DNA of 64,000 nucleotides from Lumbricus rubellus (lineage: Eukaryota; Annelida; Clitellata; Crassiclitellata; Lumbricidae), in assembly GCA_945859605.1 (NCBI GenBank), contig OX243812.1:52156342-52220341 (forward strand), in the 5' to 3' direction. Positions 1-11,300 of the stretch are shown piece by piece (position 1 is the first letter of the stretch; each line of letters begins with the position of its first letter). Both the position numbers and the translations under genes were made by a program. The notes beneath the pieces were generated by a model that was not told where the DNA came from, did no database searches, and worked only from the letters and a program-made list of their open reading frames with translations.

Positions 1-3000
1 AAGATTGTCGGCCATCTTGTACATGAATCCACTATGCACAAGCAATACTTATGCCCTGCTGCTGACTTCGGTTCTATTGGGCCTACCACGTCCATAGTCA
101 TCCGTCGGAATGGAACATCTTCCCTTGGAATTGGTGTAATCGGCACTCGATCCATCACCAAACTTCGTGCCTTCAGCTGACACTTCTCACAGGACTTACA
201 AAATTTCACCACGTCTCGACGCATCTTTGGCCAGACAAAGGACAACTTGATTCTCTCTCGTGTCTTCTCTTCTCCCAAGTGTCCGCCAAATACTGACTCG
301 TGAGCTAATTCCATTACTTGAATTCTTCTCTCTTTCGGTAACACCAACTGGTATACTAGCTGATCCAGCATTTGATGCTTCTTATACATCAATCCATTCA
401 CCACGCTAAACTCTGATCCTTTGTCTTCAGCGATCCTCCACCACGATTTCAGTGACTCGTCATTTCTCTGCTGCTCCTCGAATTTCTTCGCATCTTCCAG
501 CTGTCTTTCATCGTTCGAATTCTCTGTGAACAAGTCCCTCATACTTGTCTCCAGTTCAGCGTCGCTTCCGGAATCTTCACTATCATTTCGTTCACATGCA
601 GCCATCTCTTCTTTAGTTTCATTGTTCTCAGATGTAGTTCTTTCGTCATCTTGAATGCTGAGTTCATCTTCGCTGTCCGTGTCATCTTCTTGCGAACTTT
701 CGTTTATCGTTTCATCTTCTCCGCCTTCGACTTCTGCTCTCCGACTTTGTGCTCTTGTAGTCACATTCGCTTGTAGTTCCCCTTGCAATACACTCACTGG
801 TGGAATCTCTTTCAATTCTGCAATTATCTCCGGATGTAGCAAGAACTTTTCTCTGTTTTCTTTGCACAGATCCGCTGGAATGCTGGCACACACTAAAGTT
901 AAATATGGCGCGATATTTATTGTCCTGTCCTCTGTAGCTGCTCCTTCGTTACGACCGCTCATCCGCACTTCGATTTTCACCAACTTAGCTGGAATCGGCT
1001 CTCCAGCTACACATTGCAAATGAACTCTGCCGATTTCTTCTACTGTCGTTCCTTTGAGTAGTTCCTCGTTGATTACTGGTATCTCGGTCCCCGAGTCAAT
1101 CAACGCCTCGACTTGCACAGGCTGCCCATCAGTCCCACGTATCTCCACATTTACATGCTGCAACGATATCTTCTTTATGCGTTGACACTCCTCTTTACTT
1201 TTTGTTTCTCGACAAATTTCTGCAATGGAAGTAGTCTTTATCGCTTCTTTCTGTATGGTGAACTGCGGCGTACACTTCATTACCGACTTCACTTCTGTTT
1301 CACGATCGTCCGATTCTTCAAACTGGTCTGGTGCATTCATCACTTGTATCTGGTTTACTCGAAGATTTTCTGCACTTCTGCTAAAGTTCTTCCTCAGATT
1401 TGCCGCTCCTGGTGCTTGGCAATGTTTTATTAGGTGTTTGTCAGAATGACAGTTGTGGCAACGTTTCTTTATAAAACTTCTTTGCTCATTGTTCTGCCAC
1501 TTGTTGTACGGCGTGTATGATGCATTACTTTCTGTTGGGCGTCCCAGCGGCGGAGTTCGATTGTAGGCTTGTCTGTCCCACGTTGACTCTTTCTTATCTT
1601 GCCAATACTGCTTTCCAGAATAATTATCTTTCTTTGCATCATTACTCTTGGCTTGGCTTCCGGTGTCTTTGCTATCCTTGTTCCACTTGAATGGCTTTGG
1701 ACTATTGCCCCAGGCTTCATATTTCGGTTTTTCTTGAAACATTACACCAATCCGATTGTTTACATGTATGTCTGCGAGGTCTGCCACGTTACTGGCTTCC
1801 AAGCATTCTGTGCCCTCTTTTGCTAAGACAAACTGTAGTGGACCTGGTGGTAAACATTCTTTCAGCTTATCCGCCACTAACAAATCAAACAGCTTCTCGT
1901 AGTCTTGGTCCACTCGTCTACTCCGGACATAATAATTCAACAGGTTCTTCAGCCTAGCCGTGAACATCGTATAGGTTTCTTCGGCTGTCTTCTTGGCATC
2001 TGCAAACCTTGACCTGTACTCACGAGCTGTTAACTTGAATTCCTTCAACAAATGCTCTTTCACTGCATCGTATTTATCTAAATTCTCAAATGACAATCGA
2101 TTCAATACCGTTCGCGCTCTCGGGGTCATCAATGGCAACAACAATTTCACCCAGTACTGCTTTTCCACAGCGAAACTATTGAATGCATTTTCAACTGTTT
2201 CAAAATATAATGGCACTTCCATCATATCATATGGCATCTTCGGTAACACATGTTTCATTGCATCACCTATCTTCTTAATCTTTGACACCATTGTCTCACT
2301 TTCTCTGAGCCTATTTTGTTCTGATTCCTCACGAATTCTTCTATCGTCTTCGTCTTTCTTCGTCAGTCGAGTTTGATCTTCTACCCTGCGCAGTTCCTCC
2401 TGTTCTATCTTTTGCTGCAACAAGTCTAACTGCTTTCTGCGTTCCTCCTTTTCAATAGCCATCTCATGGAGTTGAGCTTCCTTAATAGCAAGTTTCTTTT
2501 GTTCTAATTGCATCTGTTCTTCTCTTTCTCTTTCTGCTTTTTCCAAATTGTCTTTCTCACTTTGGAATTCTTCCTGTCGAATCTCTTCAGCTCTTTGCAG
2601 TTCTTGTAAACGCAACTTTTCCTTTTCTTCCTCACGAGCCTTTTTGTCTTCGATCTGCTGTTTTCGTATTTCTTCATCGCTTTTTCTTGCTCTTTCATAT
2701 TCTATCATTAATTCCATCCTTCGTCGTTCTGCTTCGTCACGATCTATTTTCATTTGTTCTAACTGCAGCTGGAATTGTTGCCTCTGCATGTCTATCTCTT
2801 GCTGTCTCATCCTTTCTGCTTTTTCTATCTCTTGTTGTCTCATCCTATCTGCTTTTTCTATCTCTTGTTGTCGCAGCCTATCTGCTTTTTCTGCTTTTTC
2901 TTTCTCTTCTTGTTTACGTTCTTTCTTCTCTTGCCTACGTTGCTCTTCTTTCTCTTTTTCTTCCTGTCTGCGCTGCTCATCCCTCATCATCATGAATTGC

Positions 3001-3251
3001 AGCAACGCCTCCATAGACATCGGTGCCTGAGGTTTCTCAACCGGCTTTCCTTTAGCGCCTCCAACAGCACCTTCTTCTTCTTCTTCTTCTTCTTTCTTAG
3101 CCCAAACCTCGGCTAAATTTCTCATCAATTCTTCCCTCGACATCTGTTCGACTTCTTCTGCGTCTACGCCTGCTTCAATTAATAATTTTACTAGTCTCTC
3201 CGAAGACATCTTTTTAATAGCTGCTTGCTTTTGCTCCGTAAGTTTCTCCAT
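1..3251 (-). CDS. Gmr1-like retrotransposon Gag-protease-integrase (partial, runs off window start)
   Basis: A reading frame starts at ATG 3251 and stays open for about 1083 codons to base 1; I walked the frame from about 2820 to base 1 without a stop. In order it shows: a Lys/Glu/Gln-rich coiled coil (about residues 50-320) with a three-fold RMRQQEIEKA-type repeat; a Gag capsid-like segment; one CCHC knuckle (CHNCHSDKHLIKHC, near base 1460); an aspartic protease motif ALIDSGTEIPVI (near 1105); an acidic linker; the integrase HHCC zinc finger (bases 190-300); and the first integrase core motif MDVVGPIEP (near 80). No reverse transcriptase lies between protease and integrase. That is the Gmr1-like order of deuterostome Ty3 elements, with RT expected beyond the window edge. 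It is a different lineage from the element at 43606-51133. Many apparent plus-strand ORFs here are its antisense shadows. Confidence 0.85.
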   Translation of the reverse strand, partial: MEKLTEQKQAAIKKMSSERLVKLLIEAGVDAEEVEQMSREELMRNLAEVWAKKEEEEEEEGAVGGAKGKPVEKPQAPMSMEALLQFMMMRDEQRRQEEKEKEEQRRQEKKERKQEEKEKAEKADRLRQQEIEKADRMRQQEIEKAERMRQQEIDMQRQQFQLQLEQMKIDRDEAERRRMELMIEYERARKSDEEIRKQQIEDKKAREEEKEKLRLQELQRAEEIRQEEFQSEKDNLEKAEREREEQMQLEQKKLAIKEAQLHEMAIEKEERRKQLDLLQQKIEQEELRRVEDQTRLTKKDEDDRRIREESEQNRLRESETMVSKIKKIGDAMKHVLPKMPYDMMEVPLYFETVENAFNSFAVEKQYWVKLLLPLMTPRARTVLNRLSFENLDKYDAVKEHLLKEFKLTAREYRSRFADAKKTAEETYTMFTARLKNLLNYYVRSRRVDQDYEKLFDLLVADKLKECLPPGPLQFVLAKEGTECLEASNVADLADIHVNNRIGVMFQEKPKYEAWGNSPKPFKWNKDSKDTGSQAKSNDAKKDNYSGKQYWQDKKESTWDRQAYNRTPPLGRPTESNASYTPYNKWQNNEQRSFIKKRCHNCHSDKHLIKHCQAPGAANLRKNFSRSAENLRVNQIQVMNAPDQFEESDDRETEVKSVMKCTPQFTIQKEAIKTTSIAEICRETKSKEECQRIKKISLQHVNVEIRGTDGQPVQVEALIDSGTEIPVINEELLKGTTVEEIGRVHLQCVAGEPIPAKLVKIEVRMSGRNEGAATEDRTINIAPYLTLVCASIPADLCKENREKFLLHPEIIAELKEIPPVSVLQGELQANVTTRAQSRRAEVEGGEDETINESSQEDDTDSEDELSIQDDERTTSENNETKEEMAACERNDSEDSGSDAELETSMRDLFTENSNDERQLEDAKKFEEQQRNDESLKSWWRIAEDKGSEFSVVNGLMYKKHQMLDQLVYQLVLPKERRIQVMELAHESVFGGHLGEEKTRERIKLSFVWPKMRRDVVKFCKSCEKCQLKARSLVMDRVPITPIPREDVPFRRMTMDVVGPIEPKSAAGHKYCLCIVDSCTRWPTI

Positions 3252-3592
3252 CTTACTTCTTTACTTTACAGATGCTCGATAAAATAGTAGGCTACTCTTC
3301 AAATGTTTGCAATTGACTGACTTCAATTCTTTATGCACACTTCAATAGACAAGCAAGTTTTTCTACCTTGTAGTCGTTGTGTTGTCGTTTCTCACTGACG
3401 TACGGATGCTCGATGTATCGTTGCTTCTCCCGTGTGCTCGGCTCCTCGATAAATTCACAGCGTCCATTCCTCCGCAACGTCTGTTGATTGGATAGAATCC
3501 CTCCGTTCGTAACTTGGCACGTAGACCCGCCGTTCGTAACTAGGATCGTTCTCCTGCAACTTGGATCGTTATCCCACCGCAACGACACCAAA
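3252..3592 (-). other. 5' leader and primer-binding region of the Gmr1-like element
   Basis: Untranslated stretch between the presumed LTR and the gag ATG. On the minus strand, two bases after the LTR end, TGGTGTCGTTGCGGTGGG occupies the position expected for a tRNA primer-binding site (plus 3574-3591). I could not match it confidently to a particular tRNA. Confidence 0.5.
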
Positions 3593-4112
3593 TGTGATAA
3601 CCTCCTTGTGATCACCTCCTCCTATCAGTCTCTTCGGAAGCTTCTTCGTATAAGTTCGTGGTAGCATAGGCCTATCCCTAGATAACTGTTTCATTAGCTA
3701 AATGGCTAGGTAAAGAATCTACAGACTTTCACTGTTTTGTAACCAACAACGACGACGTGTTTAAGTCTTCTTATTATACTCCAAAATCCGATGTAAAGTA
3801 AAACGATCAGCAACAACACAACAATGACTACACTTGCGTTATCATAACAACTACACGACTACTACCTTCATCAGTCTACTCTATCGCAACTCAACAACAA
3901 CTATTACAGCCTATCTCAACGGCTCTCAACACACAACACTCCTTCTTCACTTCCACTCCCTCCTTGTACACTCAACGTACGCTCGTCTAGACATCACGCG
4001 CTGTCCAGACAATCACCTGTCCAGACGCCGCGCGCCAATTTGCAGTTGGCCTACCTGCGTCGCTGTACGACAATCGTCGTGCACTGATTAAATTAGCTGA
4101 CAGATGGTTACA
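3593..4112 (-). repeat. Probable 5' LTR of the minus-strand Gmr1-like element
   Basis: Read on the minus strand, the stretch begins TGTAACC and ends GGTTATCACA, giving TG...CA ends with imperfect inverted termini, directly next to the primer-site region. The partner LTR and the target duplication lie outside the window, so the outer boundary near 4112 is tentative. Confidence 0.5.
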
Positions 4113-5474
4113 GCAACAATTTAACATACTGAGAGACTGGTCCACTGTGAACTTCTCCATCTAGTCCTCCACATCCTCCATATGATAATTAGCATTTAAG
4201 GACAATCTAATTAGGTGGAAGGTTTCAACATACTATCAATTTCTAATTGGTGAAAACCTTCTCACATGCACAAAAGAAATATTGGAATGGCTCAGTTATA
4301 CTTAGGATACTTTACAAATTAAGTCCTGTTGGCCGGCTACGGCCATGGTTAGTGTCGTCATTAGAAAGCATGCTAAGAAACGTTCCACCACATTAGTAAT
4401 TTTTGAATGCGCTGCGTGGCGGAATCTTATTAATGCACCACATAATTTATTTGAGCAACAAATGAGTATATTATTGTCTGCCTATAATCCTATATTCGCT
4501 GGGACATGATAGCCTCACTGTTAGGCGCCTTTGACTTGCAGTAAAGAACAACTTGCCAACATTACTACAATACTACATGCACAATCTATATGCAATGCTG
4601 GCTTCTTTAATGTTAATTCATTTGTTTATTTATTTACTTAAACACCTGCCTTCTTACTCAAATAGAGCGCTCGCTATCAGTGCCAACACGGCTGGGGTGA
4701 ATATAATTATATGGATCGCCAGATCAGAATCTACTACTTTTTGAATAGCATACCGATAACCAATTGATAGATTAGCATTGGAAGGCTTTTATTAATTCGC
4801 ATAAACTTGTTGTCACTCACCCTGGAGGTTGCCCAGACCGAAAATTCTGAACAAACTTTCGCTGTTCCATGTCCGTACACGGACGACCTATTTCTTCGGC
4901 TTCATTGGAGACAAAGATGACATATCGTTATGAAGTCTCGTTATGACGTCTTTTATTTGCATCGCGACTACTAGCGGCTGATTGAACAAAACTTCACCCG
5001 GAGAGTCAGAGGTAAAAAAACTGTTCAGGTATCTTCGATGTGCATACTTTAAAACGACTACATTAAAACCATTTAACGTGCGAAATTGTAGCAAAAAGAG
5101 TTATTTGAAATTAAACGACGACGCTTACAAATTTCGCGCTTGGATGCTCGGAACCCTTATTCACTATGACCAAAGTTCGAAGATTAATTTTATGATCTCC
5201 AAGGACCTGCTTCCTTCAAATAGGTCCTTTCTTCTATGTGAAATCATTGTAAACTAGTAAGAAAACCGCATGCAAGAAATTGTACTGTAAAGTTATAATC
5301 TGGCTAATTGTAATCATTTATGCTACTAAGTAGCATGCAATCAAGAAATTTAAAAGAAGCTGGTGCTATCTAATCTATACGCTTAGGTGTTAAAGGGCTT
5401 CTGAAGTATCAAGTTAAGACTATGATTACCACAAGATTTGTAGGAAGTGAATCGTCAGTAACGAAGAGCCAAGA
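4113..5474. other. Intergenic stretch, nothing recognised
   Basis: AT-rich sequence with only short ORFs. None resembles a known domain, and I see no transposon ends. Confidence 0.5.
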
Positions 5475-5482
5475 CCTCTAAG

Positions 5483-5714
5483 CAGGGCTGAAAGTGAGCC
5501 GGGTCGGTCCGGGTCTGAGACCCGGCATCGATTTTCGAGACCTGCTGTTGCCGGGTCTCAGCCGGGTCGCAAAACAGGCCGTCAGGTGCCAAAAGTAGGT
5601 AAAAATGGTTAGATTTTCGATAATTTTGGGCAAATGACTATAGGAAAAACGTCGTCAGAAAATTTATGGGCCAAAGTGAGACCCCGCAACTTTTCCAAAC
5701 CACTTTCAGCCCTG
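5483..5714. mobile_element. hAT-type MITE, 232 bp (family A, copy 1)
   Basis: Inverted ends CAGGGCTGAAAGTG / CACTTTCAGCCCTG. Flanked by the 8-bp duplication CCTCTAAG (5475-5482 and 5715-5722). Its GC-rich body contains inverted CCGGGTCTGAGACCCGG-type words. No coding capacity. The same family recurs at 22046-22285. Confidence 0.92.
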
Positions 5715-5722
5715 CCTCTAAG

Positions 5723-6593
5723 GATCCTACAGAACTTTGCTCCTCAAGGACTCTGGAGTTTAGGTTCCACCATCCGTTTCATCGTTCACTCGCCATCTTC
5801 TGCAACAGGTTTCTCGATCAATTTCTCAAAATTTAATTCTCACCTGTTAAAGAATTTCTAACTCGACTCATCCAATTCTGTGCTTTCCAATCGTTCTCAA
5901 CTTAAACGAAATCTATGAGTAGCTACTTTGCCTCTGATCGAACAAGAAATCTCAATTCTCATACAACCCCATCAGACTTGATGCAGTGCCAGTGATCTAC
6001 CTCGCCCTCAGTGCTTGGCTTTCAAGTGGCACTTTCAACATAATTTTATGTATGGATTGAGATGCATATGCATGCTGTTTGTGCAGCAGTTCGAAATGAG
6101 AAGTGGGTCATGCCGCAGAATACCGGTTAATATTTTGGAGGAAACAGCTTGAAAACTGACCCAAATTTCCACTGGAAAGTGATACAAAAGAAGCTTGATA
6201 ATGAAAATTTTAAAACCCTTTTCCCGCCAATTTATTTAATGTCTATTCAAAAATCAGCATTTATGCCAAGTATGATGCCTAGCAATCATCTACGATTCAA
6301 TTTATGTGTACTCTACATGTAATGTTGAATATAATTTGTCAGTAATATTTTCCTTCTTCTCTCTCTTAGTCTTATTATGCTAAGTCTGGTGATCCACGTA
6401 AAGAAAAACATTATAAAATGCAAACATTTAATTTTACAAACACATGATGTCGAATATTACAATATCATTTGCGTTATTAATATATGCAAAATTATGCATT
6501 CATGGTTATCTTATAACAGTAAAACTTAACATTTATTTCTTCTGGTACTGTTATGCCTTCAACAATACTTACTACATAATTGACAGCAGTGTG
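5723..6593. other. Intergenic stretch, nothing recognised
   Basis: AT-rich sequence without a supported gene or repeat boundary. Confidence 0.45.
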
Positions 6594-6601
6594 ACTGTAA
6601 C

Positions 6602-7426
6602 CAGGCCCGCCGACAGAAATTCCGGGCCCCTGGGCAGAGCAATCACGGGCCCTCGAGCAAAGGTAAAAAAAATTAATGAAAAAATGTGGGCACGAATATA
6701 CGATAATTATATATGCTTACGTTTATGATTTTAATTAATTTTTAATGTTAAGAATTTAATTTTTAAATAATATATGATGATCCGCAAGCAAGCCTTTTGG
6801 ATTTATATGTAGGCCTAACTGCAGAAAAATCGTGTTTAGGTCTAATATCTCGGTAGTTCTGCATTTTGTCCGTGAACCTTAAAAATGCACTTCGGAAATG
6901 CTCTTTCTTCATCACCTGAAAAATTGCCCGGTTGTCTTGAAGTACCGTTTCTTATAGGATATAGCAGCCTGTCTCAACCGTTTGTGTGTAGGCACTGACT
7001 TGGTGTCAGTGCCAACATCAAGACCAAGCCTTTTTACAGTTTCTATAATAATCAGCATTTTTATAGATCTTAGTTGTAATGTCATCTCTTGGAATTGCGA
7101 CAATATCACCACAAGCTTCATTTTCAATCATTCGGTTTTGATCAGCACGTGTGCATGTTTAATTCACTAAAAACAACCGATGTAGGAGTGATTAGGGTAC
7201 AGGTTCTGATTTGTCTTCATTTTAGATTTCGAATTGAAATAGGCTAGTGTGCGACTACGTAGGCTACAGATTAAGTCACTTGAGTGATTATAAGTTGAGC
7301 CCGCCATCCGCAATCAACATTATGAAAACTATTAGAACCATTGTCGCCCGGGCCCCATCCGGGCCCCTAAAAGTCGCCGGGCCCCTGGGTAGTTGCACCC
7401 CCTGTCCCCCCCTCTCGGCGGGCCTG
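6602..7426. mobile_element. hAT-type non-autonomous element, 825 bp
   Basis: Ends CAGGCCCGCCGA and TCGGCGGGCCTG (imperfect to about 15 bp). Perfect 8-bp duplication ACTGTAAC on each side (6594-6601, 7427-7434). GGGCCC-rich subterminal blocks lie at both ends. The AT-rich interior holds only short ORFs, so transposase is absent or too decayed to see. Confidence 0.92.
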
Positions 7427-7837
7427 ACTGTAACAGCACAGCTACAAGACGGCTTAAGCTCTTAGACACAATCACAAGTTTCAAAAACAGCAAAAGACAA
7501 TAACTAAAGTCTCAGTCTCTCTAAAAGTCTACCACATGAAGTTCTAAACAGCAACAATTGTGGTTCACAGTTAAAAGGCCAAACTACACGACAAATCTAA
7601 ACTACGTCCATTTTCATCTTTCGAAAAGCAGCCTCTGAATTTTGCCAATTGACACAGTGTTTTATTTGAAAATACAAAGACATCATAAAAATAGAATATA
7701 CAAATGACATCAGGAAATAAAAGTCATGGGTTATACATCGAAGACTAGACGAGCATTAATCTTATACAGCACCTGTCAAAGATGCCAGTAACTCACAGTT
7801 GTACTAAATATCCAAACAAACACATATTATTATACTC

Positions 7838-8166
7838 CAGCGGTTCACAAACTTCCCTGGTTTGAGACCCACTTGTAAATATCATGGCCGTAATCAAGAA
7901 CCACTGAATAAAATTGAACATCATGAACTAAAAATTTGCTTCGTAAAGAGGCTTGCAAATACGCCGATTGACAGGCACTGTTTAAAAATTGCCACAAGTG
8001 ATATTCAAATGCAGTTGCTCCATTGTGCAGAGCATGAATTTATAGAATTTACGAATAAATGATAAGAAAATTGAAAATTAATATTTCCGGAGAAACTATG
8101 GCGACCCACTTTTACAGAGCTTCGGAACCAGCTTTTAGGTCGCGACCCACAGTTTGGGAAACGCTG
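7838..8166. mobile_element. hAT-type MITE just downstream of the QDPR stop codon
   Basis: Inverted ends CAGCGGTTCACAAACT / AGTTTGGGAAACGCTG, with GACCCAC and GTCGCGACCCAC words inside each end. ATTATACTC occurs near both ends but is displaced by 3-4 bases on the right, so no clean 8-bp duplication is visible. The nearer end is 116 bases downstream of the QDPR stop, probably within its 3' UTR. Confidence 0.75.
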
Positions 8167-8281
8167 TTAATTATACTCAACAACTATGACAACTCATACA
8201 CGTTCATTTGATCATTTTGAAGCAAACGGGACATCATCATTTGGAATCGGAAGGCATTGAAGATCCTTGCGTTCAGTGAGT

Positions 8282-8393
8282 TTAGGGTGAACTTTCAGCG
8301 GGAATGTATTCCGTCACGCCACCTTTCGTCAGAAGTTGAACCAGACTTCCATTTGCTGGACGATCTTGACCTTTGACCCACTTGTGCAGAAGT
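8282..8393 (-). CDS. QDPR: QDPR coding exon 6 and stop
   Basis: [20 protein letters not shown]...YIPAESSP followed by TAA (8282-8284). Matches the family C terminus (W-x-x-G-x-x-RP-x-x-GSL). Acceptor CATAG. Confidence 0.92.
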
Positions 8394-11300
8394 CTATGCA
8401 AAGCAAGAAATCAGTAATTAACTGCTAAGGACTTTCAAACTAAGCTCATTATACACACAATTGGGGCGTGGTGGTGTAGTGGGGATGTTCGCTGCCTTGC
8501 AGCCGGAGAGTTGCAGGTTCGAATCCACCTCAAGTCGCTGCATAGGGACCTTGGGCAAGTCCTTCACTCGCAATTGCTCAGCGCTTCGGCGTGAAACTTC
8601 GATGCAGTGTCCGTGCTGTAGTCGGGAGCGCCTCTGAGTAGAGAGCTTGAAAGGGCACTATAACAAGTGCACATACAAAGATACGAACAAGGAAATCACA
8701 TGACTAAGCCAAATCAAAGGCTCATTTTAAATTTCAAGACTATGCTACCATTTCAATGGCTTCTATTTTCATTGAGTTTATATTGACAAAATTAATATTC
8801 TAGAACCTGTAGTCCTGTACTAATACTTTTGCGCCATGGCTGGGTAGGAGCACTTCTGTGTAGCAACCATGAATAGGTGCAATACAAATTTGTGTAATGA
8901 ATGAATATTGCTTGCACTTTCTACCACGCATTTTAAACTCATAGTCTGTCAATTGAAACGCAAAATACATAATTTAAATGTAGATTGCACCACTTGGGGT
9001 ATCTCTGAAATGTCGTGAAGAAAAGAAACTTACTCAGCAACTGTTGTCAGCGAAGTCCACTTGGAAAAGTCCGCCTTAGGCATAAACTTCCGATTCATTG
9101 GTGTATCCAAGGTCACCCTAAAATTTCAAATCAATTTACAGTTCACTGGATTTATATGGATATCACTTGATTTTGGTTGCCACTGGGGTCAATGCTTCGT
9201 GCAAGAACTGTACCAATATCACTTTCTGCCAATTGTGCCAATATTGCTAATTATAAACAGACGATATCAAATCAAATCAAATACCATTTTATTAAGGCAA
9301 CAATCGTAGCACATTGATCAAAAACAAAACAAAAAACAGATTTAACATTAACATTAATCCTTAACATAACAGAAAGAATAAACAGCGTATCATAAGAATA
9401 AACAGTACATTATAAAGCAAAGGATCGCATACGGTTGAGCACTTAAAGGGGAACCCCAAAGGGACAAGTCCCGTTATCAGAGGAACCCCATTATCAGTCG
9501 TTGGTGGAATGGCAGATCAGACCATGTAAACAGATTTAATATATATAGCTTAACTAATTATCTCCAAAAATACCAATAATCAAATTGATTTTAATTTAAT
9601 TACTTGCTTAGTTAAAGTATTTGGTTTCAGCACATAAGCCTTGCATTGTGTTTTGCAGTTTGCACTTTCCATGATCAAAATATTCATTTATTTTAGTACT
9701 TTTATGGGCCACAGCGGAAAGTCAGCGCAAGTAACGAGTCCCTTAAAATCAACTGGCAAGTCCCCAAAATAATTTTTCGAGATTGAATACTTTTGTCGCT
9801 ACCAATTATGCTGATTGCTTGATTACAAGTTTTACTTCGCATAGCAGCATTAGACTTCGGTGCATTGAAACTTACAAATTACAGGAAAGCCAAACAAGAA
9901 CTAGTGAAACAACAAACAGTTCCCCCAATATATATATTCTAAATCCAACAGTAAGTGCAGAGGAAACTATTTTTAAAACCCACCATAAATTGCAATCCAA
10001 CGTGAAAATCAGTAATACAAAAATCTTTTACGGTATCAATTGCTGCCTTAATTAAAAACTCAACAAATAGAGAAGCAACAGAAATTAACTAAATAACAGA
10101 ATATAATTTCAAAACATCAAAGCTTTAAAAATTTCCATCACCTGTGTGATTAGAAATTTGACCTGAATTTTGCATGATCATGCAAATTGAAACCATCACT
10201 TGAATTAGTGAACTAGCGATTCGTCAAACAGTGAATTGAAAAACAGTTTCTTTTGCCCGCAACTTACGGCAGAACAGCCGATACAAAAGAGTTGGCTGGA
10301 AGGCCACCGCTTGGCTGAGCCAGACTCTTCACAAGTTGATGAACTGCAGCTTTCGCCATTCCATAGCCAATCATGCCTACACATACGATAGAAATAAAAT
10401 GGCTGAATAACATTATGTGCACAAAGCTATCTAACACGACATTCTCAGATAGGAATTTTTTTAATTTACTGTATTGTCGGTTGCACATTCCCTAATAGTA
10501 GGCTAATACCATTCATGTCAAGATGAATTGTTTGTAGGCAGCATAGATGTAAAAAACGATGAAAACAGAATGAAAAACAGGGGAAAAACGTCGTTTTATT
10601 CGAAAAAATAAAAAACGGAAAAAACGACAAAAAAACGGAAATGGAAAATAATTTGACTTTTCACATCTTAACTTGCATTTTAAACATAAAACCCTTGTTT
10701 AATTTCTACATGATATCTCTTAAAAGACTTAATTGATGACGTTAAACAATTAAATAATGACATCAGCTATCTGAAGCCTTGAGATTGGGCTGAAAACGTA
10801 AGAAATATCAGGAAAAAACTAAAATTAAGGAAATAATAAGAGACAGAAAATAAATAAATAGCGTTACATAAAAAATAAAAAAACCGAATAAAATGATGGG
10901 GGAAAAACACGAAAAAAACGACGTTTTTGAGAGGGAATAAAAAACGAAAAAAACGTTTTAAACAACTATGGTAGGCAGGGTACTCTCTCCTAAAATAAAA
11001 TTTATTGTATTGCAGTTTGCATTTCGCTGTGCATGCCCTTTCAATGTGCTCCCCATTTTCGATATCTATTTCCCCAACTTCTGGAGCCATTCTGTACCAT
11101 GTAAGACAAGCATGCTTGTCAGATGAAAGTAAATATTTGTTATTTATATCATGAAAATTCATAACTAGCAAGCAACAAATTACTGCAAAGCAAGTCACTG
11201 AGTCAAACTCTAATTTCAGTTCTGCTGGCTTAGAAGAGGCTAGAATCGATTTAACATTAGGATTTGATCGGCCCGGTTGTCTGGAATGGGCCCCCACAGG

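Noticed and set aside
421..3116. Several plus-strand and minus-strand ORFs of 60-160 codons
   Set aside because: Antisense or out-of-frame shadows of the 1083-codon minus gag-pol frame.
4982..5257. 91-codon plus ORF
   Set aside because: No recognisable domain, no splice or promoter context, and composition like its surroundings.
8463..8540. Possible tRNA genes at 8463, 11565 and 55070
   Set aside because: A- and B-box-like words are present but no complete cloverleaf, and SINE bodies follow; treated as SINE heads.
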